In this document: in pieces, positions 26,626 through 34,113 of the stretch
How positions within the stretch are numbered: the stretch's first letter is position 1
How the letters are laid out: each line of letters opens with the position of its first letter
Assembly (NCBI GenBank): GCA_002316595.1
Contig: DCDV01000004.1
Span: forward strand, 198,491 to 233,378
From: Mageeibacillus sp. UBA1046
GTDB lineage: Bacteria; Bacillota; Clostridia; Saccharofermentanales; DTU023
Direction: 5' to 3'
DNA length: 34,888 nt
Notes under the pieces: model-generated
What the model was told of the DNA's origin: nothing
What the model saw: only the letters and a program-made list of their open reading frames with translations
Database searches by the model: none
Position numbers and translations under genes: made by a program

Positions 26626-28278
26626 ATGCGAAAAATACTCTACAAAATATACTTTTCAGCGCTTCTGTTAGTTTTGCTCTTAAGTTCATGTAGTCCGGCA
26701 CCAAAAGTCATATCTGGCACAACAGATACTCTTCTGACCATTTCGGGTTCAACTGGAGAAAGCGAGCTGACACAGGGGAGTTCAGCCACCAAAGCAACAA
26801 CAAAAGCCCCTGTTGAAACAAGCAAAACACCTGAGATTAAGCCGATTAAGCTGCCGACACTTGAGCAGTATCAGCTGGAAGATCTATTGGATTTTAAGAA
26901 CGAAACGCTTTACCCCACACTGGAGGCTTTGACTGACATAGTCAATCAGAATCAGGATATTGAGTTTATAGTTCAGGAATCTGTTAATTATCTGGATCTC
27001 AATTTTGACTCTCCGGAGATGGCGCTTTTATTCTCTCAGTTCAGTGCAAAATACAATGAAATCCTGCCTAGGGAAGAAGCGATTGCAGATATCGAGTATC
27101 TTGGCGAGCTCTTAGTTCACGCTTACGGTGGCATCAATCAATTTGGAGGCGAAACCAGGGTACAAAAATTTGTCCAAAACATGTCAGAAAAAATTCCTGC
27201 TGAAGGAATACCGTATTATGTTTTTTACGATCAGCTGATTCTGGAAACTTCTTTTGTTCACGATGGCCATTACTGGCTGGGGTATAATACCCCGGCAAGT
27301 TACGCTCCCTATATCTATTTCGATGACTATCTGCTGGAGCACTATGAACCCGAAGATTATATTGTCAGGACTCCTGCCTTTGCACAAAATCTGAAACTCA
27401 TTAAGACCGAAGCAGGTACTTACTTTGACAGTGAGAATGGCTGGGAAGTCGTTGTTAATGAACAGTGGATTAAAGCGGTTCTGGGCAGCAAGGGCGAGCT
27501 GTTTTACACATATATGGATGTGAATAATTTTGAGAAGGCGGCCTTGCCGGAGACAATCTCTTATAAGAATGGTGAAATCAAAGAACTGGTTAATAATTCA
27601 ATCCAAATTGATGAGCAGCACATGTTCTCTGGAAATCAGAATCAAGTGTTTGATAATGTCTACTATATTGATTTTCGCGGATTTATGTTTCGTGGCGAGG
27701 AGATTCCGGATTTAGACTTGATGTCGGAAGAGGCTCTCCGCTATCCATATCTGATAATCGATCTGCGCGGCAATCAGGGCGGAGCATCAGATATTGTCAA
27801 TCCACTTTTAAACAGTTTATTTGCTGTTGATTGGGATTTTGATGTAGCTCGCTACTCTGCTAATCCCATTACAGAAGAGAATGCGCAAAATATAAATAAT
27901 CCGGATTTCAAAGTCGGTACGACACACTTTATCTTGCCAACAAATCCGGTCAGGCATACTGTCGTACAGAATAAGCTGGTCATAGTCCTGATTGATAACA
28001 ACACAGCCTCAGCAGGTGAATTTTTTACAAGTAGTATCAAGTCCGGCGACAAAGTCCTTCTTATCGGCTCAAATACCAGAGGCTTGGCTAGTTCTATGCT
28101 TGGTCTTTTTTATAAATTGCCTAATTCAGGTCTGCCTTTGCGGCTTCCTGAGGAGTTTTACTATCACAATCCATTAGAATTCACACCCGAGCGCGGCTTT
28201 CAACCAGATATCTATGCAGATGATTTGGATCTCGACAAGCTGGTCGCATATTTAAGCGGTTTGGAAGATGGAGAATGA
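26626..28278 (+). CDS. S41 family peptidase-like lipoprotein
   Basis: A 550-residue exported lipoprotein: signal peptide MRKILYKIYFSALLLVLLLS, lipobox LSSC with Cys22, then a Ser/Thr-rich linker. The C-terminal half has the S41 (tail-specific protease) core: LIIDLRGNQGGASDIV (376-391) and LVIVLIDNNTASAGEFF (451-467), in which Ser462 fits the nucleophile position, followed by GSNTRGLAS. No separate PDZ domain is evident, and the large N-terminal half is unassigned. It may cleave peptides outside the cell or be a non-peptidase relative; a catalytic Lys is not obvious. The ATG at 26626 was chosen because the signal peptide begins there; its ribosome site is poor, and a TTG at 26605 is the alternative. 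A possible -10 (TATACT, 26570-26575) lies upstream. Confidence 0.8.
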   Translation: MRKILYKIYFSALLLVLLLSSCSPAPKVISGTTDTLLTISGSTGESELTQGSSATKATTKAPVETSKTPEIKPIKLPTLEQYQLEDLLDFKNETLYPTLEALTDIVNQNQDIEFIVQESVNYLDLNFDSPEMALLFSQFSAKYNEILPREEAIADIEYLGELLVHAYGGINQFGGETRVQKFVQNMSEKIPAEGIPYYVFYDQLILETSFVHDGHYWLGYNTPASYAPYIYFDDYLLEHYEPEDYIVRTPAFAQNLKLIKTEAGTYFDSENGWEVVVNEQWIKAVLGSKGELFYTYMDVNNFEKAALPETISYKNGEIKELVNNSIQIDEQHMFSGNQNQVFDNVYYIDFRGFMFRGEEIPDLDLMSEEALRYPYLIIDLRGNQGGASDIVNPLLNSLFAVDWDFDVARYSANPITEENAQNINNPDFKVGTTHFILPTNPVRHTVVQNKLVIVLIDNNTASAGEFFTSSIKSGDKVLLIGSNTRGLASSMLGLFYKLPNSGLPLRLPEEFYYHNPLEFTPERGFQPDIYADDLDLDKLVAYLSGLEDGE

Positions 28279-28475
28279 TGAAAACTGCTAGCTGCCAATA
28301 AGTCCTTGTATAAGTCGTCATTGAAGATAATGTCCATTTGGCCGATGTATCTTGTGGGTTCATCACTACAGAAGTGGTATTTAAAAGCTTCGAAGGAATC
28401 TGTTTTGTCAAAGGAGAGGATGGGACAACAACTCTCCGTGAGCGCGATTCTCATATTGATTTTGCTACGAAGAGC
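28279..28475. other. intergenic region left of the CRISPR array
   Basis: About 197 bp between the S41 gene and the first repeat. No cas gene or convincing leader is visible. A minus-strand frame of 80 codons (28212-28454) overlaps the end of the S41 gene and matches no family I recognise. Confidence 0.4.
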
Positions 28476-28711
28476 GTATGGCTACCATCTAAAACTGCAG
28501 AGCTCTCAAACATGTAAAATGCACAATGCACGTTACCAACGGGTATGGCTACCATCTAAAACTGCAGAGCTCTCAAACTTGAGGTAGCTGCTAATGACTG
28601 AACGTGAAGTATGGCTACCATCTAAAACTGCATAGCTCTCAAACAACAAATCCCTACTACAAAGGCGGTTTCACGTATGGCTACCATCTAAAACTGCAGA
28701 CGAGTTCAAAC
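28476..28711 (-). CRISPR. short type II-like CRISPR array, three repeats plus a divergent fourth copy
   Basis: Repeats of 36 bp (plus strand begins GTATGGCTACC, ends AGCTCTCAAAC) lie at 28476-28511, 28543-28578 and 28609-28644. The first two are identical and the third differs at one base. A fourth copy, 28675-28711, matches for its first 26 bases and then diverges with one extra base. Spacers are 31, 30 and 30 bp (28512-28542, 28579-28608, 28645-28674) and unrelated to each other. On the minus strand the repeat starts GTTTGAGAGCTCTGCAG, the form expected of type II crRNA repeats (compare GTTTTAGAGC), so crRNA is assigned to the minus strand. The 66-67 bp period is normal for type II. No cas9, cas1 or cas2 is found anywhere in the window. 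Confidence 0.88.
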
Positions 28712-28785
28712 AACAAATTTTGGACACCGCCGATTCGTCGGCTCCCTAATGAGGGAAACAAAAAAGCTCCTAACGGAGCTTTTTT
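28675..28785 (+). ncRNA. probable tracrRNA beginning in the last repeat of the array
   Basis: The fourth repeat copy reads as an anti-repeat: 26 bases are perfectly complementary to the crRNA repeat, then a mismatched bulge (tracr CGAGT opposite crRNA GAGC), then TCAAAC pairs with the GTTTGA at the crRNA repeat start. This stem-bulge-stem plan is the one known for Cas9 guide duplexes. Downstream come an A/T-rich joint, a hairpin GCCGA-TTCG-TCGGC (28729-28742), a second hairpin TCCCT-AATG-AGGGA (28743-28756) and a strong terminator (28760-28785). The 5' end is unknown and no clear promoter lies just upstream, so transcription may start inside spacer 3 or the third repeat. Encoded opposite to the predicted crRNA. 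Confidence 0.78.
28760..28785 (+). terminator. strong intrinsic terminator of the tracrRNA
   Basis: AAAAAAGCTCC-TAAC-GGAGCTTTTTT: an 11-bp perfect stem with a 4-base loop ending in a T6 run. It is symmetrical, so it would also stop transcription entering from the right on the minus strand. Confidence 0.92.
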
Positions 28786-28878
28786 GTTGTTGTTTTCATA
28801 AACTTGACAATCAGTTGAAAAAACCAAATGCGCTGTGTACTTATCGATAAGCGTCTTCGCCGCTTAATCTTCAAATAG

Positions 28879-28978
28879 TTGCTTTTAATGTAAATGCAGA
28901 TAGAATAGACATGGATATTCAGAAATATTCAGAGATGTTCAGAAAATGATTGTTCAATGATAGAAATTCACATTGAAC
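28879..28978 (+). promoter_or_regulatory. candidate control region of the formate/nitrite-type channel
   Basis: A weak promoter candidate TTGCTT-16-TAGAAT (28879-28906) is followed by three head-to-tail 10-bp repeats of form [GA]AT[AG]TTCAGA at 28914-28923, 28924-28933 and 28934-28943, one per DNA turn. Then comes an inverted repeat TGTTCAATG (28951-28959) / CATTGAACA (28971-28979) with an 11-base centre. The cluster lies 50-120 bases before the channel start and looks like sites for a regulator that is not encoded nearby. Confidence 0.45.
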
Positions 28979-29031
28979 ATATCCTAGGTTTATAAAAAAA
29001 TACATAAATAAATAAAGTGAGGATGTTGTTT

Positions 29032-29820
29032 ATGAGTGCAAGTTCGGGCTCAAAGGTTTTGACTGACTATATCTTGGATTCAAGCAAGGGGAAGGCCGGT
29101 AAACGATTAATCGTTTTGTTAGTAAAAGGAATCCTTGCAGGAATTTATATTGCCATCGGAGCAATAGCGAGTTTGAAGCTATCTGCCAATATTGCAATCC
29201 CCGGTCTGGGCGATTTTCTGGGCGCAGTGGTTTTCCCCATCGGAGTTATTGCCGTCCTGATAATGCAGGCAGAACTGTTTACCAGTGACTGTATGGTGAT
29301 GACTTCCGTCTATGCGCGTAAGACCAAGGTAAGAAATGTTTTTAAATTCTTATTCCTTATCTTAATTGCCAATCTGATCGGCGCCATTTTCATGGCACTT
29401 CTTACCCGATTCTCCGGCATCTTTAATGAAGCAACAGCGCAACTGGTAATTGATAAAGCGATTCATAAAGTAAACATGCCCCTGGGAACGCTGCTTACCA
29501 GTGCAATCTTGTGTAATATCATCGTTTGCACCGGTATTTGCCTTGGCTATACCTGCAAAGAAGAAATCGCCAAAATTGCTGTCTTATGGCTTTCAATTGC
29601 CGTCTTTGTCCTCAGCGGCACAGAGCACGTGGTCGCAAATATGTATTACTTGTTTGCGGCCCTGTTAATGGGCGGAGCGCTGCCCGCAACAGGCATACTT
29701 TATAATCTGGCTATAGCTGCAATCGGAAACTTTATTGGCGGCGGCGTGATTATTGCGGGACTGAATTATCTTCTGGCCTGTAAGGATGTTCCCAAAGACA
29801 TAGCAGAAAGAGCTGTTTAA
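29032..29820 (+). CDS. formate/nitrite transporter (FNT) family channel
   Basis: A 262-residue membrane protein with the six-helix FNT fold that forms pentameric channels for small monovalent anions such as formate, nitrite, lactate or hydrosulfide. Characteristic stretches: GILAGIYIAIGAIASL near the start, QAELFTSDCMVMTSV, the C-N-pair region LCNIIVCTGICLGYTCKEEIAKI and LSGTEHVVANMYYLFAALL, with the pore His in TEHVVANMY. The particular anion cannot be decided; fermentative formate exchange is a sensible guess. GAGG lies 9 bases before the ATG at 29032; an upstream extension to 29017 would put that site inside the gene. It converges with the amidohydrolase gene, their stop codons overlapping in TTAA. 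Confidence 0.92.
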   Translation: MSASSGSKVLTDYILDSSKGKAGKRLIVLLVKGILAGIYIAIGAIASLKLSANIAIPGLGDFLGAVVFPIGVIAVLIMQAELFTSDCMVMTSVYARKTKVRNVFKFLFLILIANLIGAIFMALLTRFSGIFNEATAQLVIDKAIHKVNMPLGTLLTSAILCNIIVCTGICLGYTCKEEIAKIAVLWLSIAVFVLSGTEHVVANMYYLFAALLMGGALPATGILYNLAIAAIGNFIGGGVIIAGLNYLLACKDVPKDIAERAV

Positions 29821-30611
29821 AGATTTAAGATTCTTTGCGCATTTTTATAAAATATGCCCTCTTTTTCGCCGGCGGTAAGAGGCAGGGCTTGCAAATGCTC
29901 TATCTCGGTTTTGGCGTTGCTCCAGGGTGAATCGGAACCGAACAGTATCTTGTCTGCTCCGTGGGCTTTGGCAATCCTTAAAAACTGATCATGCGGAAAA
30001 AACTCAAAGCCCATTGAGGTATCGAGATATATGTTTTTGCCTGTTAAATATTTCTCCACCTCATCCCATTGAGATTGTCCGCCCAGATGCGCAGCAACAA
30101 TAACACCGCCCTGCATAGCATCGGAGATAGCTGCGAATTGCTTGGGACTGCTCTTATATGGCGCTGGATATGCCGGATCAAAACCTGCGTGATGGAATAT
30201 GATTAAGCCTTTGCTTAAGGCATAATCGTAAATCTTGAGCATCCTTTTATCATCGATGGAAAAGTTCTGATACTCAGCATGAAATTTTAGACCTTTGAGT
30301 CCCAGGCTGACTACAAAATCAATTTGGCTCTTGTAATCGTCAGCATGGGGATCAATAGCGCCAAAGGAAATTATTCTCTCTGAACAAATAATTCTTGCCC
30401 GCTCGTTTATTTTTTGCATTTGAGATGGCTTTGTCAATACAGGCTGAACGATTGAAATATCTATGTTCCAGTCATCCATATTCTTTAACAATCCGGCCAG
30501 TGTGCCGTCATGCACCGGGGTATATATTTCTTTGCCTTCTTCCAAAAGAGATGTCATTGCCCTTGCGGCAATAGCTTGAGGAAATGCATGTGTATGAAAA
30601 TCAATTACCAT
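29817..30611 (-). CDS. amidohydrolase family protein (TIM-barrel metal hydrolase)
   Basis: A 264-residue metal-dependent hydrolase or decarboxylase of the amidohydrolase_2 type. Metal and catalytic residues appear in order: DFHTH (His6, His8), KFHAEYQ (His111), IFHHAGFDP (His140/141), AAHLGGQ (His175) and LFGSDSPW (Asp227). Family members include 2-amino-3-carboxymuconate semialdehyde decarboxylase-like and lactonase-like enzymes; the reaction is unknown. GAGG lies 9 bases before the ATG. It stands alone between the channel gene and the FMN-binding gene. Confidence 0.87.
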   Translation of the reverse strand: MVIDFHTHAFPQAIAARAMTSLLEEGKEIYTPVHDGTLAGLLKNMDDWNIDISIVQPVLTKPSQMQKINERARIICSERIISFGAIDPHADDYKSQIDFVVSLGLKGLKFHAEYQNFSIDDKRMLKIYDYALSKGLIIFHHAGFDPAYPAPYKSSPKQFAAISDAMQGGVIVAAHLGGQSQWDEVEKYLTGKNIYLDTSMGFEFFPHDQFLRIAKAHGADKILFGSDSPWSNAKTEIEHLQALPLTAGEKEGIFYKNAQRILNL

Positions 30612-30814
30612 CTGTTTTAACCTCGGTCAACAAAATAATCTGCACATTATTAGCGAATTTGCCGATTCCCGATGGGCAAGCAGCGAGTATAAAGTCGGTG
30701 CACCATGGGTTGCAGTACAAACAGCAACACAGGAGCCGGAAAACGGAATGCCGGCAGAAGCCGGGAGATTATTTCTTGCTCATATTTCTTTCTATTGCAA
30801 CTACACCTCCGGGT

Positions 30815-31159
30815 CTATGGGCTAACCAGAGCATCATACACGGCAGCTTTGATCATCTCGCTGGACATTGTCGCTCCGCTTATGACATCAACATCGGTAG
30901 AGTTTTCTGCGATCATATCAGCAGTGATATCCTCCGCCGCCTCGCCCATACCTTCACGGTGGCTGATAATCTTGATCTCAGTCAGTTTATGATCAGAAAC
31001 AGTTACAGAAACATCGACCGCAACAAGACCGTTATCAGCATTACCCAGATAGGTTCCGTCTTCTACCTGCGCAAGGTCGACTTCTCCTCTCGGAAGGCTG
31101 TCGCCTTTTTTAATTACTGAATTCATGAATATAAAGAGTGCGATTGCCATAACCAGCAC
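30815..31159 (-). CDS. FMN-binding domain protein, membrane-anchored
   Basis: Up to 114 residues: a short N-terminal membrane helix (VMAIALFIFMNSVI) and one FMN_bind domain (DGTYLGNADNGLVAVDVSVTV through DVDVISGATMSS). The SGATMSS motif (94-100) is the place where related NqrC/RnfG-type domains attach FMN covalently to a Ser/Thr. The protein is thus likely an extracytoplasmic flavoprotein passing electrons. The start is uncertain: GTG at 31159 and ATG at 31150 both lack a good ribosome site, and the frame runs back only to a TGA near 31190. A strong GAGGAGG (31233-31239) lies too far upstream. N-terminal truncation or a small indel is possible. Downstream of the RclA-like flavoenzyme gene on the same strand. 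Confidence 0.75.
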   Translation of the reverse strand: MLVMAIALFIFMNSVIKKGDSLPRGEVDLAQVEDGTYLGNADNGLVAVDVSVTVSDHKLTEIKIISHREGMGEAAEDITADMIAENSTDVDVISGATMSSEMIKAAVYDALVSP

Positions 31160-31239
31160 CGTTTTATGTCCGGGCAGCTTGTGTCATAGGCGGCAACAGA
31201 TTTTAGACCTACATGGTGCAACTGCAAAAAGCCTCCTCG

Positions 31240-31262
31240 AAAAAAACCGGGATGATACTCCC
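31240..31262 (-). terminator. weak terminator after the RclA-like gene
   Basis: On the minus strand GGGA-GTATCA-TCCC is followed by GG and seven Ts (31240-31246). The stem is only 4 bp, so termination would be partial, but the T run and the position 30-50 bases after the stop fit. Confidence 0.35.
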
Positions 31263-31290
31263 CTGTAATATCAAATAGAAGGATACTCTA

Positions 31291-32613
31291 CTAAATATTA
31301 AATAGATCGTTAAAATTTTCTGTCATTGAAGGATGAATAAATATCTGATCTCTGATGTAGGTATAGGGGATGTCATTGTCCATGGCCATCTTGATGTAGT
31401 TGATTAATTCGCCAGAGGCCGCGCCCAATAAACTTGCACCTAAGATAAGGTTATTTTCCTTGTTGATGATAAGTTTGAATCTGCCTCGTAGATCATTGTC
31501 AACATGGGCTTTGGGCATATTTGCAACATCTAATATATTCACCTTTATATCGTAGCCCTCTTTCCTGGCTTTTGCTTCCGTCAGGCCGACTCTGGCAAAG
31601 GGCGGATTGAGGAAATGAGTGAAGGGAATATTCTTGCGGCCATTAAGGTTGTAATATGCCTTTCCTTCCAGGTGATTTCTGATAATCCTGTAATCATCCA
31701 GAGAAATGTAGGTAAACTGCGGTCCGCCATTTATATCCCCTGCCGCATAAATCCCGGCTACGGAAGTTTCGAGGTTTTCATCAACTTTAATAAAGCCCTT
31801 GTCAGTCACTTGGATGTTAGTGTTTTCCAGACCCAGACTAACTGTGTTTGGTCTTCTGCCGGTGGCAACAAGCACAGCATCGACAATATAATTGACAGTT
31901 TCCGACTCCACTACAACCTGGCCGTCTTCATTATTGGATAATTTTGTGGTATTAAAGTTTGATACAAAAACCACGCCATCTTCTTGCAGATACTTTTCTG
32001 CCAACTCCACTAGTTCGGGTTCTTCTGAAGTCATGATCTCTTCTTCTAAATTGAACAGATAAACCTTAGATCCCATCTGCGCGTAAAGGCTGGCAAACTC
32101 CAGGCCGATATTTCCGGCGCCGATGATGCCTAAAGTCTCCGGCTGATACCTCAGACTCTGAAGGCTGATGCTGTCATAGACGTTATCTGTGGCATCGATT
32201 CCTTCAATCGGAGGCATGAAGGGCAAGGTGCCGGTATTGATGATAATCGTCTTCGCCGTCAAATCTATTTCATTATTTGCTGTGGTGACTCTTACTGTAT
32301 AATTGTCGAAAAATTCTCCCTTGCCGTCATATATATCGATGGTGGCTTCGTCGGCCAGCTTCTTATAGTTCTTAGCGCGCAGTTTAGCTGTGACCTCATC
32401 TCTGTAGGCGTAGGCATGATCAAAGCTGCTGCCGGCTTCTACCGCATGAATTAGTGTCTTGGTGGGAATGCAGGCAGTATTAATACAGGCGCCGCCGTAC
32501 ATGTTCTTATCCTTTTCAACCATGGCGATGGTTTTGCCTTGCCCGGCAAAGTGTGCGGCCAGCGTCTTGCCGGCTTTGCCAAAGCCGATGATTATCATGT
32601 CATATTGTTTCAT
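31291..32613 (-). CDS. RclA-like pyridine nucleotide-disulfide oxidoreductase
   Basis: A 440-residue FAD-dependent flavoprotein of the mercuric reductase/RclA group. The FAD-binding start MIIIGFGKAGKTLAAHFAGQG (6-26), the redox-active disulfide GGACINTACIPTKTLIHA (Cys43, Cys48), the NAD(P)-binding GIIGAGNIGLEFASLYAQMG and the FAD-binding YAAGDINGGPQFTYISLDDYRIIRNHL all resemble E. coli RclA, a Cu(II) reductase linked to reactive-chlorine resistance. The C-terminal dimer motif is IFIHPSMTENFNDLF, also RclA-like. Oxidative or metal-stress protection is therefore likely, with the true electron acceptor untested. The ATG at 32613 follows AAGGGGGAAAGA. Only 28 bases separate it from mgtE, so the two are probably one transcript. 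Confidence 0.88.
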   Translation of the reverse strand: MKQYDMIIIGFGKAGKTLAAHFAGQGKTIAMVEKDKNMYGGACINTACIPTKTLIHAVEAGSSFDHAYAYRDEVTAKLRAKNYKKLADEATIDIYDGKGEFFDNYTVRVTTANNEIDLTAKTIIINTGTLPFMPPIEGIDATDNVYDSISLQSLRYQPETLGIIGAGNIGLEFASLYAQMGSKVYLFNLEEEIMTSEEPELVELAEKYLQEDGVVFVSNFNTTKLSNNEDGQVVVESETVNYIVDAVLVATGRRPNTVSLGLENTNIQVTDKGFIKVDENLETSVAGIYAAGDINGGPQFTYISLDDYRIIRNHLEGKAYYNLNGRKNIPFTHFLNPPFARVGLTEAKARKEGYDIKVNILDVANMPKAHVDNDLRGRFKLIINKENNLILGASLLGAASGELINYIKMAMDNDIPYTYIRDQIFIHPSMTENFNDLFNI

Positions 32614-32641
32614 TCTTTCCCCCTTCTGTGACCAATTGCTG

Positions 32642-33982
32642 TTATGAGCGTATGCCCAACAGCCATGTAGCAAGATTGAAATAAATAATCAAAGCTACTG
32701 TGTCGACAATAGTTGTAATCAGCGGGCCGGCCATAATTGCCGGGTCTAATTTGAGCTTTTTCGCCGCTATGGGCAATGTGCCACCGACTATCTTCGCTAC
32801 CACGACCGTGATATACAGGGTAACAGATACAGTTATGGCTATTAGCAGCCCGGCATTTTCAATAAAGTAAATTCTGAGAAAATTGACAAGAGCAAGTACT
32901 ATGCCCGCAATACTGCTAACACAGAATTCTTTTCCCATGACCCTGAGAGTATCGGAAGTTTTTATCTCTCCCAGGGCTAACCCCCGAATAATCAAAGTTG
33001 AGGACTGTGAGCCGGCATTTCCTCCTGTGTCCATAAGCATAGGAATGAATGCCGCCAGAATTATTACCGACTGTAACGCACTTTCATATCGCAGAATTAT
33101 CCCGCCGGTAAAAGTCGCGGAAATCATCAGAATTAAGAGCCATGGGATTCGATTTAATGCAAGTCTCCAATTACTAGTCTTCAGATATTCTGTTTCTGAT
33201 GGCATTGTAGCTGCCATCTTCTGGAGGTCTTCTGTGGCCTCCTGATCAATAACATCCAGTACATCATCTACTGTTATGATGCCGACAAGCCTGTACTCCT
33301 TATCTACAACCGGCATAACGTAATAATTGTATTTTCTAAACAAAGCGGCTACATCTTCCTGATCATCGTGAGTGTTGATCGACATCACGTCTGTTTCCAT
33401 TATGTCTTTTACAATTACTGACTCATCACTCAGTATCAGTTTTCTCAGCGATATTACACCCTCCAGAATTCTGCTGTTATCCATGACATAACAAGTATTA
33501 ATTGTTCTTTTATCAATGCCGATTTCTTTGATGTACTGAAGTGCCTGCTTGACTGTCATTTCTTTTTTTAAGTCGACATACTCGATCGTCATAAGACTGC
33601 CTGCGGAATCCGCAGGGTAATTCAGAAACTGATTTATAAGCACTCGCATGTCTTCATCAGTGTTTTTCAGTATCCTCTTAACGACATTCGCAGGCATTTC
33701 TTCCAAAAGATCAACAGCATCGTCGAGGAAGAGATCGTCAAAAATATTAATTGCCTCTTCATCTGTCATAGAGTCAATAACATGTTTTTGCAGATCAAAT
33801 GACATGTGCGAGAAGATTTCCGAAGAAAAGTCTTTAGGCAGAATCCTAAAAACCAATAGAATATGCTTTTGGTCTATTTCTTCGAATAAGTTAGCAGCGT
33901 CAACTACGTTCAAGCTGCAAATTTCATTTCTTGCTTCGAGATATTTGCCTTGTTCAATAAGGCTGAGAATTTTCTCTTTCAT
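32642..33982 (-). CDS. mgtE: magnesium transporter MgtE
   Basis: A 446-residue Mg2+ channel with the full MgtE plan: helical superhelical N domain (about 15-125, LPKDFSSEIFSHMSFDLQKHVIDSM), two CBS domains (about 130-190 and 191-250, ending GIITVDDVLDVIDQEATED), a linking helix, then five membrane helices (from about 278) with the pore signature DTGGNAGSQSS (318-328). In the known family, Mg2+ bound between the N and CBS domains closes the pore, so the cell imports only when cytoplasmic Mg2+ is low. AAGGAGGG lies 6 bases before the ATG. A leader ORF and a hairpin precede it. The K+/H+ antiporter gene lies upstream, separated by a probable terminator. Confidence 0.95.
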   Translation of the reverse strand: MKEKILSLIEQGKYLEARNEICSLNVVDAANLFEEIDQKHILLVFRILPKDFSSEIFSHMSFDLQKHVIDSMTDEEAINIFDDLFLDDAVDLLEEMPANVVKRILKNTDEDMRVLINQFLNYPADSAGSLMTIEYVDLKKEMTVKQALQYIKEIGIDKRTINTCYVMDNSRILEGVISLRKLILSDESVIVKDIMETDVMSINTHDDQEDVAALFRKYNYYVMPVVDKEYRLVGIITVDDVLDVIDQEATEDLQKMAATMPSETEYLKTSNWRLALNRIPWLLILMISATFTGGIILRYESALQSVIILAAFIPMLMDTGGNAGSQSSTLIIRGLALGEIKTSDTLRVMGKEFCVSSIAGIVLALVNFLRIYFIENAGLLIAITVSVTLYITVVVAKIVGGTLPIAAKKLKLDPAIMAGPLITTIVDTVALIIYFNLATWLLGIRS

Positions 33983-33999
33983 AAATGGCCCTCCTTAAG

Positions 34000-34041
34000 G
34001 CAGAGCCAAATATTAAACCTAGACGGCTTCTATGGCTCTGC
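34000..34041 (-). promoter_or_regulatory. hairpin joining the leader ORF to the mgtE ribosome site
   Basis: In minus-strand RNA, GCAGAGCCA (34033-34041) inside the leader ORF can pair over 9 bases with TGGCTCTGC (34000-34008), which lies 4 bases before the mgtE Shine-Dalgarno (AAGGAGGG, 33989-33996). The 24-base loop holds the leader stop codon. A ribosome moving through the leader would melt the stem, so leader translation could set mgtE expression. There is no T run, so this is not an ordinary terminator. Confidence 0.55.
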
Positions 34042-34096
34042 ATCCACTATTTTTCATCGCGTACCTACAACTGCCAGGTTCTGGATGAGAATCCAT
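34019..34096 (-). CDS. putative mgtE leader peptide (25 codons)
   Basis: A short ORF in the mgtE 5' region opens with ATG at 34096, has TTAGGAGG 4 bases upstream and ends at TAG (34019-34021), about 37 bases before the mgtE ATG. The peptide begins MDSHPEPGSC and so has acidic residues and prolines in its first seven positions. In enterobacteria the mgtA leader peptide MgtL is likewise Asp/Glu/Pro-rich at its start, and ribosomes falling off such stretches at low Mg2+ switch the operon on. The parallel is my inference; no homology is claimed. A chance ORF cannot be excluded, but the strong ribosome site argues for translation. Confidence 0.5.
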   Translation of the reverse strand: MDSHPEPGSCRYAMKNSGCRAIEAV

Positions 34097-34113
34097 AATT
34101 CCTCCTAAGCTAT

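Noticed and set aside
28212..28454. 80-codon minus-strand ORF left of the CRISPR array, considered as a cas gene fragment
   Set aside because: It matches no Cas protein I can recall, overlaps the 3' end of the S41 gene and lacks a ribosome site.
28675..28711. Fourth repeat as a mere degenerate terminal repeat
   Set aside because: The change is confined to the position where Cas9 guide duplexes have their bulge, and it is followed by hairpins and a terminator, so the tracrRNA reading is preferred.
28840..28851. Perfect palindrome CTTATCGATAAG
   Set aside because: A single 12-bp palindrome far from any start codon; not enough to call an operator.
31158..31221. 28-codon frame starting at a TTG after GAGGAGG, upstream of the FMN-binding gene
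   Set aside because: Out of frame with the gene, no recognisable content, and the spacing to the TTG is long; could matter only if the FMN gene start is frameshifted.
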